Assembly: GCF_007859635.1 (NCBI RefSeq)
Contig: NZ_CP042306.1
Coordinates: forward strand, 186,001-250,000
Direction: 5' to 3'
Source of the DNA: Sphingomonas panacisoli
Lineage (GTDB): Bacteria; Pseudomonadota; Alphaproteobacteria; Sphingomonadales; Sphingomonadaceae
Length of the DNA: 64,000 nucleotides
Positions 1 to 7,653 of this stretch are shown here, piece by piece. Under the pieces are notes generated by a model. That model made no database searches. It had not been told where the DNA came from and saw only the letters and a program-made list of their open reading frames with translations. The translations under genes and the position numbers were made by a program. The number at the start of each line of letters is the position of its first letter. Positions within the stretch are counted from its first letter, which is position 1.

Positions 1-1074
1 AACCCGAACAACTTCGTGCTGCTGCGCAACGTCAACACCAGCTGGGCGGCGTTCGGCCAGGTCAGCTACGACCTGACCGACAAGCTGACCTTCACGGCCG
101 GCGGTCGCATCACGAAGGACACGAAGAGCACCAATCTGCTGCTCCACCCGAACTTCGCGAACCTGACCGTGCCGGCGGGCGTGCCGACCTCTTCCTACGC
201 GTGCGGTACCGCGCAATTCTGTCGCCTGTCGGACACGCAGCCAAGCTGGGACGTGAGCTTGCTCTACAAGATCGCGCCCGAGGTCAGCGTGTACGCACGC
301 TACGCACGCGGCTTCCGCGGGCCGACCGTGCAGGGCCGTTCGGCGGTGTTCAACTCGGCCTACTCGACCGCGAATTCGGAAAAGAACACCAGCTATGAAG
401 GCGGAATCAAGGGCTCGTTCGCCGATGGTCGCGTCAATTTCAGCGCTGCAGGTTTTTACTATAACATCGACAACATCCAGCTGAACGGCAACGACAGCAA
501 CGGCAACGGCGTGCTGTTCAACGGCAGCAAGGGCAAGGGCTACGGCGCCGAGTTCGAGATCGAGGCGCGCCCGGTCAACAATTTCCGCGTGACCGCGGGC
601 CTCAGCCTGCTCCACACGGAAATCAACGCCCCGACCGTGTTCGCGCAGGTCGGTGCGGCGAACGGCGTGATGTCGCAGACCGTGCTCAACCCGACGGTGC
701 GGATCGGCAACAACTATTACGCCAATATCAACGGCAATCCGTTCCCGAACGCGCCCGACTACAACATCAACGTCAGCGCGCGGTACGACCTGCCGCTGGG
801 CGGGGACAACAAGCTGTTCGTCGCCGGCGACTTCAACATGCAGGGCAAGACCAACCTGGTCCTGTACCGCAGCGTCGAATATAGTTCGGACGGCAATTAC
901 GAGCTGGGCGGCAAGGTCGGCTATGCGTTCGGCAAGTATGAGATCGCGGCGTTCGTGCGTAATCTCACCAACCGCAAGAACCTGATCGGCGCGATTGACA
1001 CGTCGAACTACCGCGCCGGCATCTACAACGATCCGCGCGTGTTCGGCGTGATGCTGAGCGGGTCGTTCCGCTAA
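1..1074 (+). CDS. TonB-dependent outer-membrane receptor, C-terminal part
   Basis: The reading frame is open from base 1, so the plug domain and first half of the barrel lie outside the window; 357 codons remain. The visible part has the alternating aromatic/polar strands of a TonB-dependent barrel (for example SWAAFGQVSYDLTDKLTFTAGGR and the strand RVTAGLSLLHTEI) and ends in a strand finishing SGSFR, the usual C-terminal signature of these porins. Such receptors import iron chelates, cobalamin or plant sugars across the outer membrane with TonB-ExbBD energy. The ligand cannot be told from this half. A strong terminator follows at once, so this is the last gene of its transcript. Confidence 0.9.
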   Translation, partial: NPNNFVLLRNVNTSWAAFGQVSYDLTDKLTFTAGGRITKDTKSTNLLLHPNFANLTVPAGVPTSSYACGTAQFCRLSDTQPSWDVSLLYKIAPEVSVYARYARGFRGPTVQGRSAVFNSAYSTANSEKNTSYEGGIKGSFADGRVNFSAAGFYYNIDNIQLNGNDSNGNGVLFNGSKGKGYGAEFEIEARPVNNFRVTAGLSLLHTEINAPTVFAQVGAANGVMSQTVLNPTVRIGNNYYANINGNPFPNAPDYNINVSARYDLPLGGDNKLFVAGDFNMQGKTNLVLYRSVEYSSDGNYELGGKVGYAFGKYEIAAFVRNLTNRKNLIGAIDTSNYRAGIYNDPRVFGVMLSGSFR

Positions 1075-1097
1075 GCGGCTGATCCGCTATTGATAAG

Positions 1098-1133
1098 AAA
1101 AGGGGCTCGGCGGCGACGCCGGGCCCTTTTTTG
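1098..1133 (+). terminator. Rho-independent terminator of the TonB receptor gene
   Basis: A 15-bp hairpin (two G-T pairs) with a GCGA tetraloop at 1113-1116 has a stem ending in AAAA on the left and a run of six T on the right. It starts 24 bases after the receptor stop codon. The PilZ gene converges on it from the other side, so it may work for both. Confidence 0.85.
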
Positions 1134-1136
1134 CGT

Positions 1137-1481
1137 TCAGGGATTCGACCGCGCGATATGGTCGACGATCGCCGGGTGCAGCGGCGTGTCGAACTCGATC
1201 CCGAACCGGCCGTCCTCGTTGCGCCAAACGACCTTGCCGGCGAACGACTGGAAATTGGCGATCGTCACGAACATCCGTGCGCCGACCAGGAACGTGCCGG
1301 GCGCGTTGATCGCGCAGCCGCCGGCCGACAGATTCTCGATCATGCCCGTTTCGCGCCCGCCCTCGCGCGACCGCACGCTGACCGGCGCGCCGAGTTCGAC
1401 GCGTGCGAACTTGCGCTGCTCGACGCGCGGCGATTTCTCCAGCGTGCAGGCGAGATGGAGCATGACACCATGCTGAGGCAT
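1137..1481 (-). CDS. PilZ-domain protein, probable cyclic-di-GMP receptor
   Basis: A single-domain protein of 114 residues. It carries the PilZ signature: an RxxxR motif (R23-K-F-A-R27) and the following N50-L-S-A-G-G, the (D/N)xSxxG motif, both of which contact cyclic-di-GMP in this family. Stand-alone PilZ proteins pass the c-di-GMP signal to motility, polysaccharide or adhesion machinery; the target here is unknown. ATG at 1481 is chosen; a GTG directly before it (1484) is an alternative. No good ribosome site is visible. A 14-bp palindrome lies 7 bases upstream of the ATG. Confidence 0.85.
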   Translation of the reverse strand: MPQHGVMLHLACTLEKSPRVEQRKFARVELGAPVSVRSREGGRETGMIENLSAGGCAINAPGTFLVGARMFVTIANFQSFAGKVVWRNEDGRFGIEFDTPLHPAIVDHIARSNP

Positions 1482-1487
1482 CACCCG

Positions 1488-1501
1488 TTACCGATCGGTA
1501 A
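1488..1501. promoter_or_regulatory. 14-bp perfect palindrome, possible operator
   Basis: TTACCGATCGGTAA reads the same on both strands and lies between the PilZ start and the end of the PEP-CTERM gene upstream. Its place just before the PilZ start fits an operator. It is followed at 1511-1535 by an 8-bp GC-rich hairpin without a T-run that may end the PEP-CTERM transcript. Confidence 0.35.
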
Positions 1502-1549
1502 ACGGCCGAGGCCGCCGGCGCTTTCGACCGGCGGCTTCGATGTCGTCGC

Positions 1550-2206
1550 TCAATAGGCGAACCGCACGCGCGGGCTGCGGCGGCGATGACGCATCACGCC
1601 GCCGACCGCGCCGAAGCCCAGGATCATCAGCGACCAGGTCGCCGGTTCCGGCACCGGCGTGATGACCGCCAGCGTCGCGTTTTCGGGCGAGAAGTCGGTG
1701 ATCTGGTTGTTGTTGCCCGTGCCGATCCGCGGCCACAGGTTGAACCCGTAATTTTCGGGCGCGTAACCGGTCGACGGCATCAGCGACGCGGCGATCTTGA
1801 ACGTCAGGATGTTGCCCGCGATCGAGATGTCGGCGGGGTTGAGCGCGATCGCGCCGATCGATCCGGTGCCGTCCTTGCGGATCGTGATCGCCTGGTTGAA
1901 GATCACGTTTTCCTGGCCCAGCGCGGCGAACGGACGCGCGGTGCCGGTACCGGTGTTCACCCCGAACACGTAGAACCCGACCGTCGCCGGATCGATCGCG
2001 CCGGCGAAGGTCGCACCGAGCGTGAAGATGCTCGTGGTGGAATTGTAGTTCACCGAGAAGCTGGTCACGTCGAGGTCGGCAAGCAGCGGCCCGACATAGG
2101 TGGGCAGGAAATCGCCGGTCGCATCGACGACGGTCGCCGCATGGGCGGGGGTGGTGATCAGGGCGAGGGGGAGAAGTCCGAGAATCGCGGGGATCGTCTT
2201 ACGCAT
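1550..2206 (-). CDS. Exported PEP-CTERM (PEPxxWA type) protein
   Basis: A protein of 218 residues. It starts with a classical signal peptide (MRKTIPAILGLLPLALITTPAHA) and ends with VPEPATW at 185-191, a hydrophobic stretch and a basic tail (RHRRR), the PEP-CTERM sorting signal recognised by exosortase. The body is a beta-rich unknown domain with no recognised catalytic motif. The start is well supported by AGGAG eight bases before ATG 2206. The frame continues open far upstream but runs antisense through the next gene, so the longer version is rejected. Likely a surface or matrix protein; function unknown. Confidence 0.85.
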   Translation of the reverse strand: MRKTIPAILGLLPLALITTPAHAATVVDATGDFLPTYVGPLLADLDVTSFSVNYNSTTSIFTLGATFAGAIDPATVGFYVFGVNTGTGTARPFAALGQENVIFNQAITIRKDGTGSIGAIALNPADISIAGNILTFKIAASLMPSTGYAPENYGFNLWPRIGTGNNNQITDFSPENATLAVITPVPEPATWSLMILGFGAVGGVMRHRRRSPRVRFAY

Positions 2207-2383
2207 GTGCCAGCTCCTGTTGCGATAGGCGATCCGCCGGCTTGACGGATCGCGGGAGTGGCACGCGCGAGGGGACGCACACGCGCCACCCCCGCATCTC
2301 AGTGCAGGGCGCGCGAAAGATGGTTCAACGCGCGGTAAGAATAATCCGCGAGGCGATGAAACGGGGCGGGTTTTGCGATTGCC

Positions 2384-3772
2384 TTGACCGGCAAGCCCCG
2401 TAAGCTGGGTACCGTGGGGTCCGCGTTTCCGAGTAGTTCGTTCGACGATGTGGGGACCGCCTATGGCCTGACCCCGCGCCAGACGGCGTTGCTGGCGGCG
2501 CTGATCGAGTATGGCGGGGTTCGCGAGGCGGCCGACGGGCTCGGCATTTCCTATACGTCCGCGCGCAACGGTGTCGTGGCGCTGAAGGACAAGTTCGGCG
2601 TGTCCACGGTGCCGATGCTGATCGCCATGGTGCTCGAATTCAAGGCGGGGGCGCACGAGCCGGTGCGCCACGATCTGTTCAGCCTGACCGACCGCCAATT
2701 CGCGATCGCGCACGACGTCGGCACGCTCCGGTCGCGCGAGGAAATCGCCGAACGGCTGGCGATCTCGCCCTCGGTGGTTGATGCCGAGCTGAAGGAGATC
2801 AACCTCGTCCTCGGGACGCAGAGCGCCGGCCAGATCGCACGCGTCGTCGCGAGCGCCGGACTCGGCGTGCCGGGCGTGGAAACGATCGCGGCGATGGAAC
2901 GCCATACCGAGCACACGATGCCGGCGGGCATCCTGCACGTGAGCGGCCGGACGATCGGCTATTCGGATTACGGACCGGCGGACGGTAAGCCGGTGGTCGT
3001 CCTGCACAGCGCGATCACCAGCCGCGCGCCGCCGACGCGGCTGGTCGGCGAATTGCGTGCCCGCGGCTATCGCCCGATCACGATCGACCGGCCCGGCTAT
3101 GGCGACACCGACGCCGGCCCCAAGCGCAGCGATCCCTTCGTCCAGGCCGCGCACGACTTGAAGGCGTTGTGCGACGAACTGGGGTTCGCGACGATCGATG
3201 TCGTCGCGCGCGGGCCGGGCATGGCGACGATGCGGCTCCACCAGCTCCATTCGCGGTTGATTCGACGCGCGGTACTGGTCAATCCCACGCCGGCCTACGC
3301 CTTTACGTCGGGTGCGACCGGACCGCTCGGCGCGGTCAAGCGCGCCTATGCCCGCCGCCCCTGGGCGATCGGCGCATTGCTGGCGGTGATCGCGAAACGG
3401 CAGACTCCGGCCAGCTTCTATTCGGGGGCGCTACGGGCGTTTCGCGACAGCCCGCCCGACGAGGCGCTGGCGCGCAACGATCCCCGCTTCGCCGCCGATT
3501 ATATCCGCGCCGTGCGCGGGTTTCAGCAGGGACGCATTGCGGGGTACGTGGCCGAACAGGTCGCCTGGGTATCGGGGTACGACGTCACGGCGATGCCGGG
3601 CATGACCGACTGGCGCATCGTCCAGGGCGGATCGTCGATGTTGCGCAGCCCAGAGGATGCGCTCGATTACTGGCGGGTGAAACTCCCCGACACGCCGATC
3701 CGATGGGTGGCGGAGGCGGGGCAGATGCTCGCTTATTCGCACCCGCATCTGGTGGTCGATGCGCTCGATTGA
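2384..3772 (+). CDS. Double-HTH regulator fused to a triad-less alpha/beta-hydrolase domain
   Basis: A protein of 462 residues. Residues about 25-75 (LTPRQTALLAALIEYGG...) and about 100-145 (LTDRQFAIAHDVGTLRSREE...) both look like LuxR/sigma-4 type helix-turn-helix regions. Residues about 185-460 follow the alpha/beta-hydrolase fold, with the ITIDRPGYGDTD strand-turn typical of it. The catalytic positions appear lost: the nucleophile elbow reads A-R-G277-P-G in place of GxSxG, the acid loop reads QGGSS (417-418) and the histidine position reads AGQ447. The domain therefore looks like a ligand sensor and not an enzyme (inference). The TTG start at 2384 is weak; GTG 2414 is possible. Divergent from the PEP-CTERM gene before it and followed by another one. 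Confidence 0.75.
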   Translation: MTGKPRKLGTVGSAFPSSSFDDVGTAYGLTPRQTALLAALIEYGGVREAADGLGISYTSARNGVVALKDKFGVSTVPMLIAMVLEFKAGAHEPVRHDLFSLTDRQFAIAHDVGTLRSREEIAERLAISPSVVDAELKEINLVLGTQSAGQIARVVASAGLGVPGVETIAAMERHTEHTMPAGILHVSGRTIGYSDYGPADGKPVVVLHSAITSRAPPTRLVGELRARGYRPITIDRPGYGDTDAGPKRSDPFVQAAHDLKALCDELGFATIDVVARGPGMATMRLHQLHSRLIRRAVLVNPTPAYAFTSGATGPLGAVKRAYARRPWAIGALLAVIAKRQTPASFYSGALRAFRDSPPDEALARNDPRFAADYIRAVRGFQQGRIAGYVAEQVAWVSGYDVTAMPGMTDWRIVQGGSSMLRSPEDALDYWRVKLPDTPIRWVAEAGQMLAYSHPHLVVDALD

Positions 3773-3896
3773 GCGGGTCCATTGTCCCTCATCGGGGCAG
3801 TCGTGCCGGTAAATTTTCGTTAATTCACCATACAATCCGGGATGTTGCCACGCCGCGGTCGCTGCCAATCCCCACTCCATCGAAGTCAATCGGGGG

Positions 3897-5114
3897 ATGA
3901 AAGAGATGGTATCGCGAAGCAGCAGGATGACGCGCCTGATGGGAGCGGCGGCGTTGGGGATGGCAATCTTCGCGAGCGGCGAGGCGAGCGCGCAGCAGCA
4001 GATACTGACTGCCGTCAGCGCCGATCCGCCGGGCGCGGGCAATGACGATACGCGGGTGAATACGACTGCCGGGGGGATCGTCGGAACCAACCTGAACGGC
4101 GTCGATGCCCGCGCCACCACCGATTACGGCGTCAACAAGATCTTCGCGCAGGGTACGTCCACGACCGAAGTCTATGCCAGCTCGGCATGGCTCGACACCT
4201 TCACGGTGGCGGGGACCGGCATGGTCCATCTGAGCTTCACTTTCACGATCGACGGCGCCGTGTCGGGCAATAATGCGTCGAGCGCGTGGAACTACAAAGT
4301 GGCGGCGCTGCGCGGCGGCGACTGGTCGCTGAACGGCAGCGACGGGTGGCAAAGCACCAATTACGGCCGCCAGCTTTCGACCGGCAACGACTATGACACG
4401 CTGATCCTGAAGCGGACCACGGCGGGCCTGGTCACCTACGCCGACGCGCGGGATTTCGACGGATTCTATAACTACACCAACGTCAACGGCGGGCCGGGAA
4501 GCTTCGCGTCACGCGCGCTGCGGGATACGGGGCCGCTCGGCGAATATTACGAGATCACCTCGGCGTCGGGCAACAACGTCACGGTCAATCGGTTATACGA
4601 TGGCTTCTTCCAGCGCTCGATCAACGGCGGCGCGTTTCAGACCTTCCAATACACCAATACGGCGGCGGGCGGGCCGCAATTGCTGGCCGCCTATAACAAC
4701 GTGAAAGCGAATTATTCGCTGATCGCATCGGGCGCGCTGTGCCCCGACGACGAATGCTCGACCAATTCGACCGGCATGACGGTGATCGACCCGACCAGCT
4801 TTACGCTCGACTTCGATCTGGCGGCGGGTTCGGTGTTCACGCTCGCGAGCTGGCTATACGCCGACGATGTCGACGACGGGACGGTCGATTTCTTCAACAC
4901 CGCGAAGGTCACCGGCGTCAACGTGTCAGCGGGTGGATCGCTGGCGAGTGCGAGCGGCGCGCTGAGCCCGCTACCGGGCGGCGGCTACGGTTATCCCGCC
5001 GCGGTGTCGGGCGTGCCCGAACCGGCGACCTGGGCGATGATGATCATGGGCTTCGGGCTGATCGGCGCAGCGATGCGGCGCCGTCATGCCACCCCGTTGG
5101 TGCTCGCCGCTTGA
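3897..5114 (+). CDS. Exported PEP-CTERM (PEPxxWA type) protein
   Basis: A protein of 405 residues with a signal peptide (hydrophobic core GAAALGMAIFA, then ASAQQQ) and a C-terminal sorting signal: VPEPATWAMM, a hydrophobic helix and RRRH. The body is rich in Gly, Asn, Thr and Ser and carries no recognised enzymatic motif, as is usual for this class of surface proteins. ATG 3897 has GGGG just before it; ATG 3906 is a second choice. It shares its sorting signal with the protein at 1550-2206, and the two sit either side of the HTH-hydrolase regulator. No terminator-like T-run follows, only a GC hairpin. Confidence 0.85.
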   Translation: MKEMVSRSSRMTRLMGAAALGMAIFASGEASAQQQILTAVSADPPGAGNDDTRVNTTAGGIVGTNLNGVDARATTDYGVNKIFAQGTSTTEVYASSAWLDTFTVAGTGMVHLSFTFTIDGAVSGNNASSAWNYKVAALRGGDWSLNGSDGWQSTNYGRQLSTGNDYDTLILKRTTAGLVTYADARDFDGFYNYTNVNGGPGSFASRALRDTGPLGEYYEITSASGNNVTVNRLYDGFFQRSINGGAFQTFQYTNTAAGGPQLLAAYNNVKANYSLIASGALCPDDECSTNSTGMTVIDPTSFTLDFDLAAGSVFTLASWLYADDVDDGTVDFFNTAKVTGVNVSAGGSLASASGALSPLPGGGYGYPAAVSGVPEPATWAMMIMGFGLIGAAMRRRHATPLVLAA

Positions 5115-5136
5115 TCCCCGGCGTGTAACAGTGGGC

Positions 5137-5166
5137 GGCCGGCCGGCGCGTACCTGCCGGTCGGCC
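5137..5166. terminator. GC-rich hairpin between convergent genes
   Basis: An 11-bp inverted repeat (GGCCGGCCGGC against GCCGGTCGGCC, one G-T pair) with an 8-base loop lies between the convergent PEP-CTERM and aldolase genes. There is no T-run, so its role as a terminator is inferred from position. Confidence 0.45.
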
Positions 5167-5174
5167 AACCGTTG

Positions 5175-5948
5175 CTAGTCGCGGAACGACGGATCGATCC
5201 GGTCGAGCTTCCGAAGCAGCGCCGGCCACGCCAGCCGCTCGGCCGCCATTGCCATGCCGGCGGGCGGAGTCTGGGTTTCGACCTTGTGCTCGGTACCTTG
5301 CGGCGGGTTGTAGAGATGGTCGTACCCGGCCGACAGCATCATCACCTGCGCCTGACACGCGCGCTCCAGAAAATAGAGTCGCAGGAAACAGTCGCCGACG
5401 GTCTTGCCGACCGCGAGCGTGCCGTGGTTGCGCAGGATCATCGCATGCTTGTCGCCCAGATCCTGGACCAGCCGCTCGCGCTCGTCGAGGTCGGTCGCGA
5501 TGCCCTCATACTCGTGATACGCGACGTTGTGCTTGGCGATCATCGCGGTCTGGGTGTGGGGGAGCAGCCCGAATTCCATCGCCGACACCGCCTGACCCTG
5601 CGGGGTATGGAGGTGCATCACTGCGGCGGCATCCTCGCGCGCCATGTGGATCGCCGAGTGGATCGTGAAGCCGGCCGGATTGACCGGATGCTCGGACTTG
5701 CCGACCGGATTTCCGTCGACGTCGATCTTGACGAGGCTCGACGCGGTGATCTCCTCGAACATCATGTCGTACGGATTGATCAGGAAATGGTGTTCTGGCC
5801 CCGGCACGCGCGCCGACAAGTGGGTGAAGATCAGGTCGTCCCAGCCGTACAGCGCGACCAGGCGGTAGGCCGCGGCGAGATCGACCCGCGCTTCCCACTC
5901 GCCCGGGGCCATTTCGTTGGTGGTATCGACCGTCGCCAGCGTTGCCAT
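5175..5948 (-). CDS. Class II aldolase/adducin family protein
   Basis: A protein of 257 residues covering the whole aldolase_II domain (family usual about 210-270). The metal-binding histidines are visible as VMHLHTP and RNHG. Family members are cytosolic metal-dependent aldolases, epimerases or decarboxylases (fuculose-phosphate aldolase, ribulose-5-phosphate epimerase). Longer versions of this type, with an FTHLSAR motif near the N-terminus, are often left as uncharacterised class II aldolases, and the substrate cannot be given. ATG 5948 follows GGAGAG at good spacing. It stands alone, downstream of the tmRNA gene on the same strand. Confidence 0.85.
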   Translation of the reverse strand: MATLATVDTTNEMAPGEWEARVDLAAAYRLVALYGWDDLIFTHLSARVPGPEHHFLINPYDMMFEEITASSLVKIDVDGNPVGKSEHPVNPAGFTIHSAIHMAREDAAAVMHLHTPQGQAVSAMEFGLLPHTQTAMIAKHNVAYHEYEGIATDLDERERLVQDLGDKHAMILRNHGTLAVGKTVGDCFLRLYFLERACQAQVMMLSAGYDHLYNPPQGTEHKVETQTPPAGMAMAAERLAWPALLRKLDRIDPSFRD

Positions 5949-6009
5949 CGTCACTCTCCGAGTCTTTGTCGGACGTGAGCATACCGCAATTTCGAAGGGG
6001 AGGGGAAGT

Positions 6010-6350
6010 GGGGAGCTTCTGTTGCCCGGTGCTCCCCGAACCGCTGGATTCCCTTCTGTTGCCCGGTGGGTCCGACCGCGCATTTTAGTCTAACCTTAGG
6101 CCGTTAGGCCGTGGGGTTAGGCCGCCATAGCGAGTGCTTCGTTATCGTTGGCACTTGTGTACGGGCCGTCACGGTGGTCCCATTCCGAGCAAAAGTCAGC
6201 GCCTTTCAACACACGTCGATCCTGGTTCGGCCCCGTCAGAAACCCCTGTGTTATCAGGGGCATATGGTGGAGCCGCCGGGTACTGCCCCCGGGTCCGCTG
6301 CGTCTATTATACGCCGTCGTTTATCGCCATAGCCGGGCCGAAGCCCTTGC
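6010..6350 (-). ncRNA. ssrA: Two-piece, circularly permuted tmRNA (ssrA)
   Basis: Read on the minus strand, the acceptor piece comes first and ends CGGCTCC-A-CCA (3' end at 6265). A 30-base intervening segment (6235-6264) with a CCCCTG/CAGGGG hairpin follows, then the coding piece starting GGGGCCG at 6234. GGGGCCG pairs with CGGCTCC over 7 bp (one G-T), giving the tRNA-like acceptor stem; before it is a 5-bp T-arm (CCGGG/CCCGG) with loop GGCAGTA. The tag frame at 6117-6152 encodes ANDNEALAMAA and then TAA, very close to known sphingomonad tags. This permuted order is typical of alphaproteobacteria. Function: rescue of stalled ribosomes with SmpB. The outer ends are approximate. Two copies of a CTTCTGTTGCCCGGT element (6017-6030 in a GGGGAGC hairpin loop, and 6053-6067) probably belong to the 3' part of the coding piece. 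Confidence 0.93.
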
Positions 6351-6357
6351 ACCGACC

Positions 6358-6363
6358 AATATA
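6358..6363 (-). promoter_or_regulatory. ssrA: Possible -10 box of the tmRNA promoter
   Basis: TATATT on the minus strand lies just before the presumed 5' end of the acceptor piece. A weak -35 (CTTTTC) sits 17 bases further upstream. Position and match are suggestive only. Confidence 0.4.
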
Positions 6364-6505
6364 GGCGCTTGGCGCTTAAAGAAAAGTGGCGGGCGGGGTG
6401 TGTGGCATAGCTGCTGCCATGCTGTGGCGATTGAGCCACGCTGCGGCGCCAAAAAATACCGGCCTGCCTTCCCTGCGCCATAATATCGCGCAATAAAGTA
6501 TCATC

Positions 6506-6937
6506 ATGTTGACGCAGCGTTCCCGTTACGCGCTCCGCGCGATGCTCTATCTGGCCGAAGCCCCCGCCGGTGGTCCGCCGATCCCGATGAACCGCATCGC
6601 CGACAGCGCCAACGTCCCGCGCAAGTTCCTGGAGCTGATCCTCGCCGACTTGCGCGAGGCCGGGTTCATCCACAGCCATCGCGGCAAGGCGGGCGGTTAC
6701 TGCCTGTCGCGCCCGACCCACCTGATTTCGCTGGGCGAGATCATCCGTGTGATCGAGGGGCCGCTCGCGCTGGTGCCGTGCGTCAGCCGCACCGCGTATC
6801 GCCGCTGCGCCGATTGCAAGGACGAGGCGACCTGCGCGATCCGTAACGCCATGGCGCGCGTGCGGGATGAGACCGCGCGGATCCTGGACGGCACCAGCCT
6901 GGCCGATGCGGGGGCGGAGGATTTGGTCGCGGCGTGA
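6506..6937 (+). CDS. Rrf2-family transcriptional regulator with a cysteine cluster
   Basis: A protein of 143 residues. The N-terminal winged helix (LTQRSRYALRAMLYLAE, then RIADSANVPRKFLELILADLREAG and SHRGKAGGY) is diagnostic of Rrf2. Near residues 92-112 it has four cysteines spaced C-x10-C-x2-C-x5-C. Family members such as IscR, RirA and NsrR bind Fe-S clusters through three conserved cysteines, so an iron, redox or NO response is likely, but the exact regulon is not visible. No clear ribosome site precedes ATG 6506. The upstream 150 bases back onto the divergent tmRNA promoter. Confidence 0.88.
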   Translation: MLTQRSRYALRAMLYLAEAPAGGPPIPMNRIADSANVPRKFLELILADLREAGFIHSHRGKAGGYCLSRPTHLISLGEIIRVIEGPLALVPCVSRTAYRRCADCKDEATCAIRNAMARVRDETARILDGTSLADAGAEDLVAA

Positions 6938-6944
6938 CCTGCAT

Positions 6945-7076
6945 ATTCCCCTCCCGGGAAGGGAGGGGTTAGGGGTGGGTGGGAGTATCGCGATACTGGT
7001 GAGGTGAGATCGGAGGCTTGCGTTTCGGCAAGCCTCGACCCACCCCCGGCCCCTCCCTTCCAGGGAGGGGGAGCGT
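6945..7076. repeat. Intergenic palindromic repeat (CCCTCCC type)
   Basis: The ends are inverted copies: CCCCTCCCGGGAAGGGAGGGG at the left and CCCCTCCCTTCCAGGGAGGGGG at the right, with GGGGTGGGTGGG matched by CCCACCCCC inside and a GAGGCTTGC/GCAAGCCTC hairpin near the centre. It fills the gap between the convergent Rrf2 and mscL genes. It is a different family from the short double-hairpin elements elsewhere in the window; the region at 60335-60467 is similar in style. Confidence 0.7.
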
Positions 7077-7511
7077 TCAGCCCCGCTTCGCGCGCAGCTC
7101 GTCCCTGATCTCGCGCAACAGCACGACGTCGGCCGGATCGGCTGCGGCGGCTTCTTCGGGCTTCGGCATTACCCGGTTCACCGCGCGGATCATCAGGAAG
7201 ATGATGAAGGCGATGATGAAGAAATTGACCGCCTGAGTGATGAACTCGCCATAGCCGAGCAACGGCACGCCGGCCTTCTTGAGCGCCGCATAGTCGGTCG
7301 ATCCGGCCAGCGCGGGCGGCACCTTGTCGGCGTTGAGCACCAGGAAATAGCTCGAGAAATCGAGCCCGCCGAAGACCTTGCCGATCAACGGCATGATGAT
7401 GTCGTCGGTGAGCGAAGTGACAATCTTGCCGAATGCCGCGCCGATGATCACCGCGATGGCCAGGTCCATCACGTTGCCGCGCATGATGAAGGCTTTGAAT
7501 TCCTTGAACAT
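7077..7511 (-). CDS. mscL: Large-conductance mechanosensitive channel MscL
   Basis: A protein of 144 residues, the usual length. It opens with the N-terminal amphipathic helix MFKEFKAFIMRGNVMDLAIAV and the pore-lining TM1 (GNVMDLAIAVIIGAAFGKIV), has a periplasmic loop at about 45-75, TM2 (AVNFFIIAFIIFLMIRAVNR) and a C-terminal cytoplasmic helix (LLREIRDELRAKRG). It forms a homopentameric inner-membrane valve that opens on hypo-osmotic shock. Single gene, convergent with the Rrf2 regulator. Confidence 0.97.
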   Translation of the reverse strand: MFKEFKAFIMRGNVMDLAIAVIIGAAFGKIVTSLTDDIIMPLIGKVFGGLDFSSYFLVLNADKVPPALAGSTDYAALKKAGVPLLGYGEFITQAVNFFIIAFIIFLMIRAVNRVMPKPEEAAAADPADVVLLREIRDELRAKRG

Positions 7512-7653
7512 CTGCAGTCTCCCTGCTTGCTACCCGCAACGCAGGTTAGGCCTGTGGATATCGGCTCGGCAAGCACCCGTGTCGCATTTCCCTTTTCGCC
7601 GAATATGCGACCCCCTACATTGCGGACCGCAAGGGTTCTGGAGGCTTATCCCC

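Noticed and set aside
2207..3250. Long upstream extension of the PEP-CTERM frame on the minus strand
   Set aside because: It runs antisense through the HTH-hydrolase gene, is Arg/His/Asp-rich as shadow frames are in GC-rich DNA, and the inner ATG 2206 has a signal peptide and AGGAG.
6111..6483. Several plus-strand frames of 70-110 codons
   Set aside because: They lie over the tmRNA gene and its promoter, have no family features and are explained by the RNA on the other strand.
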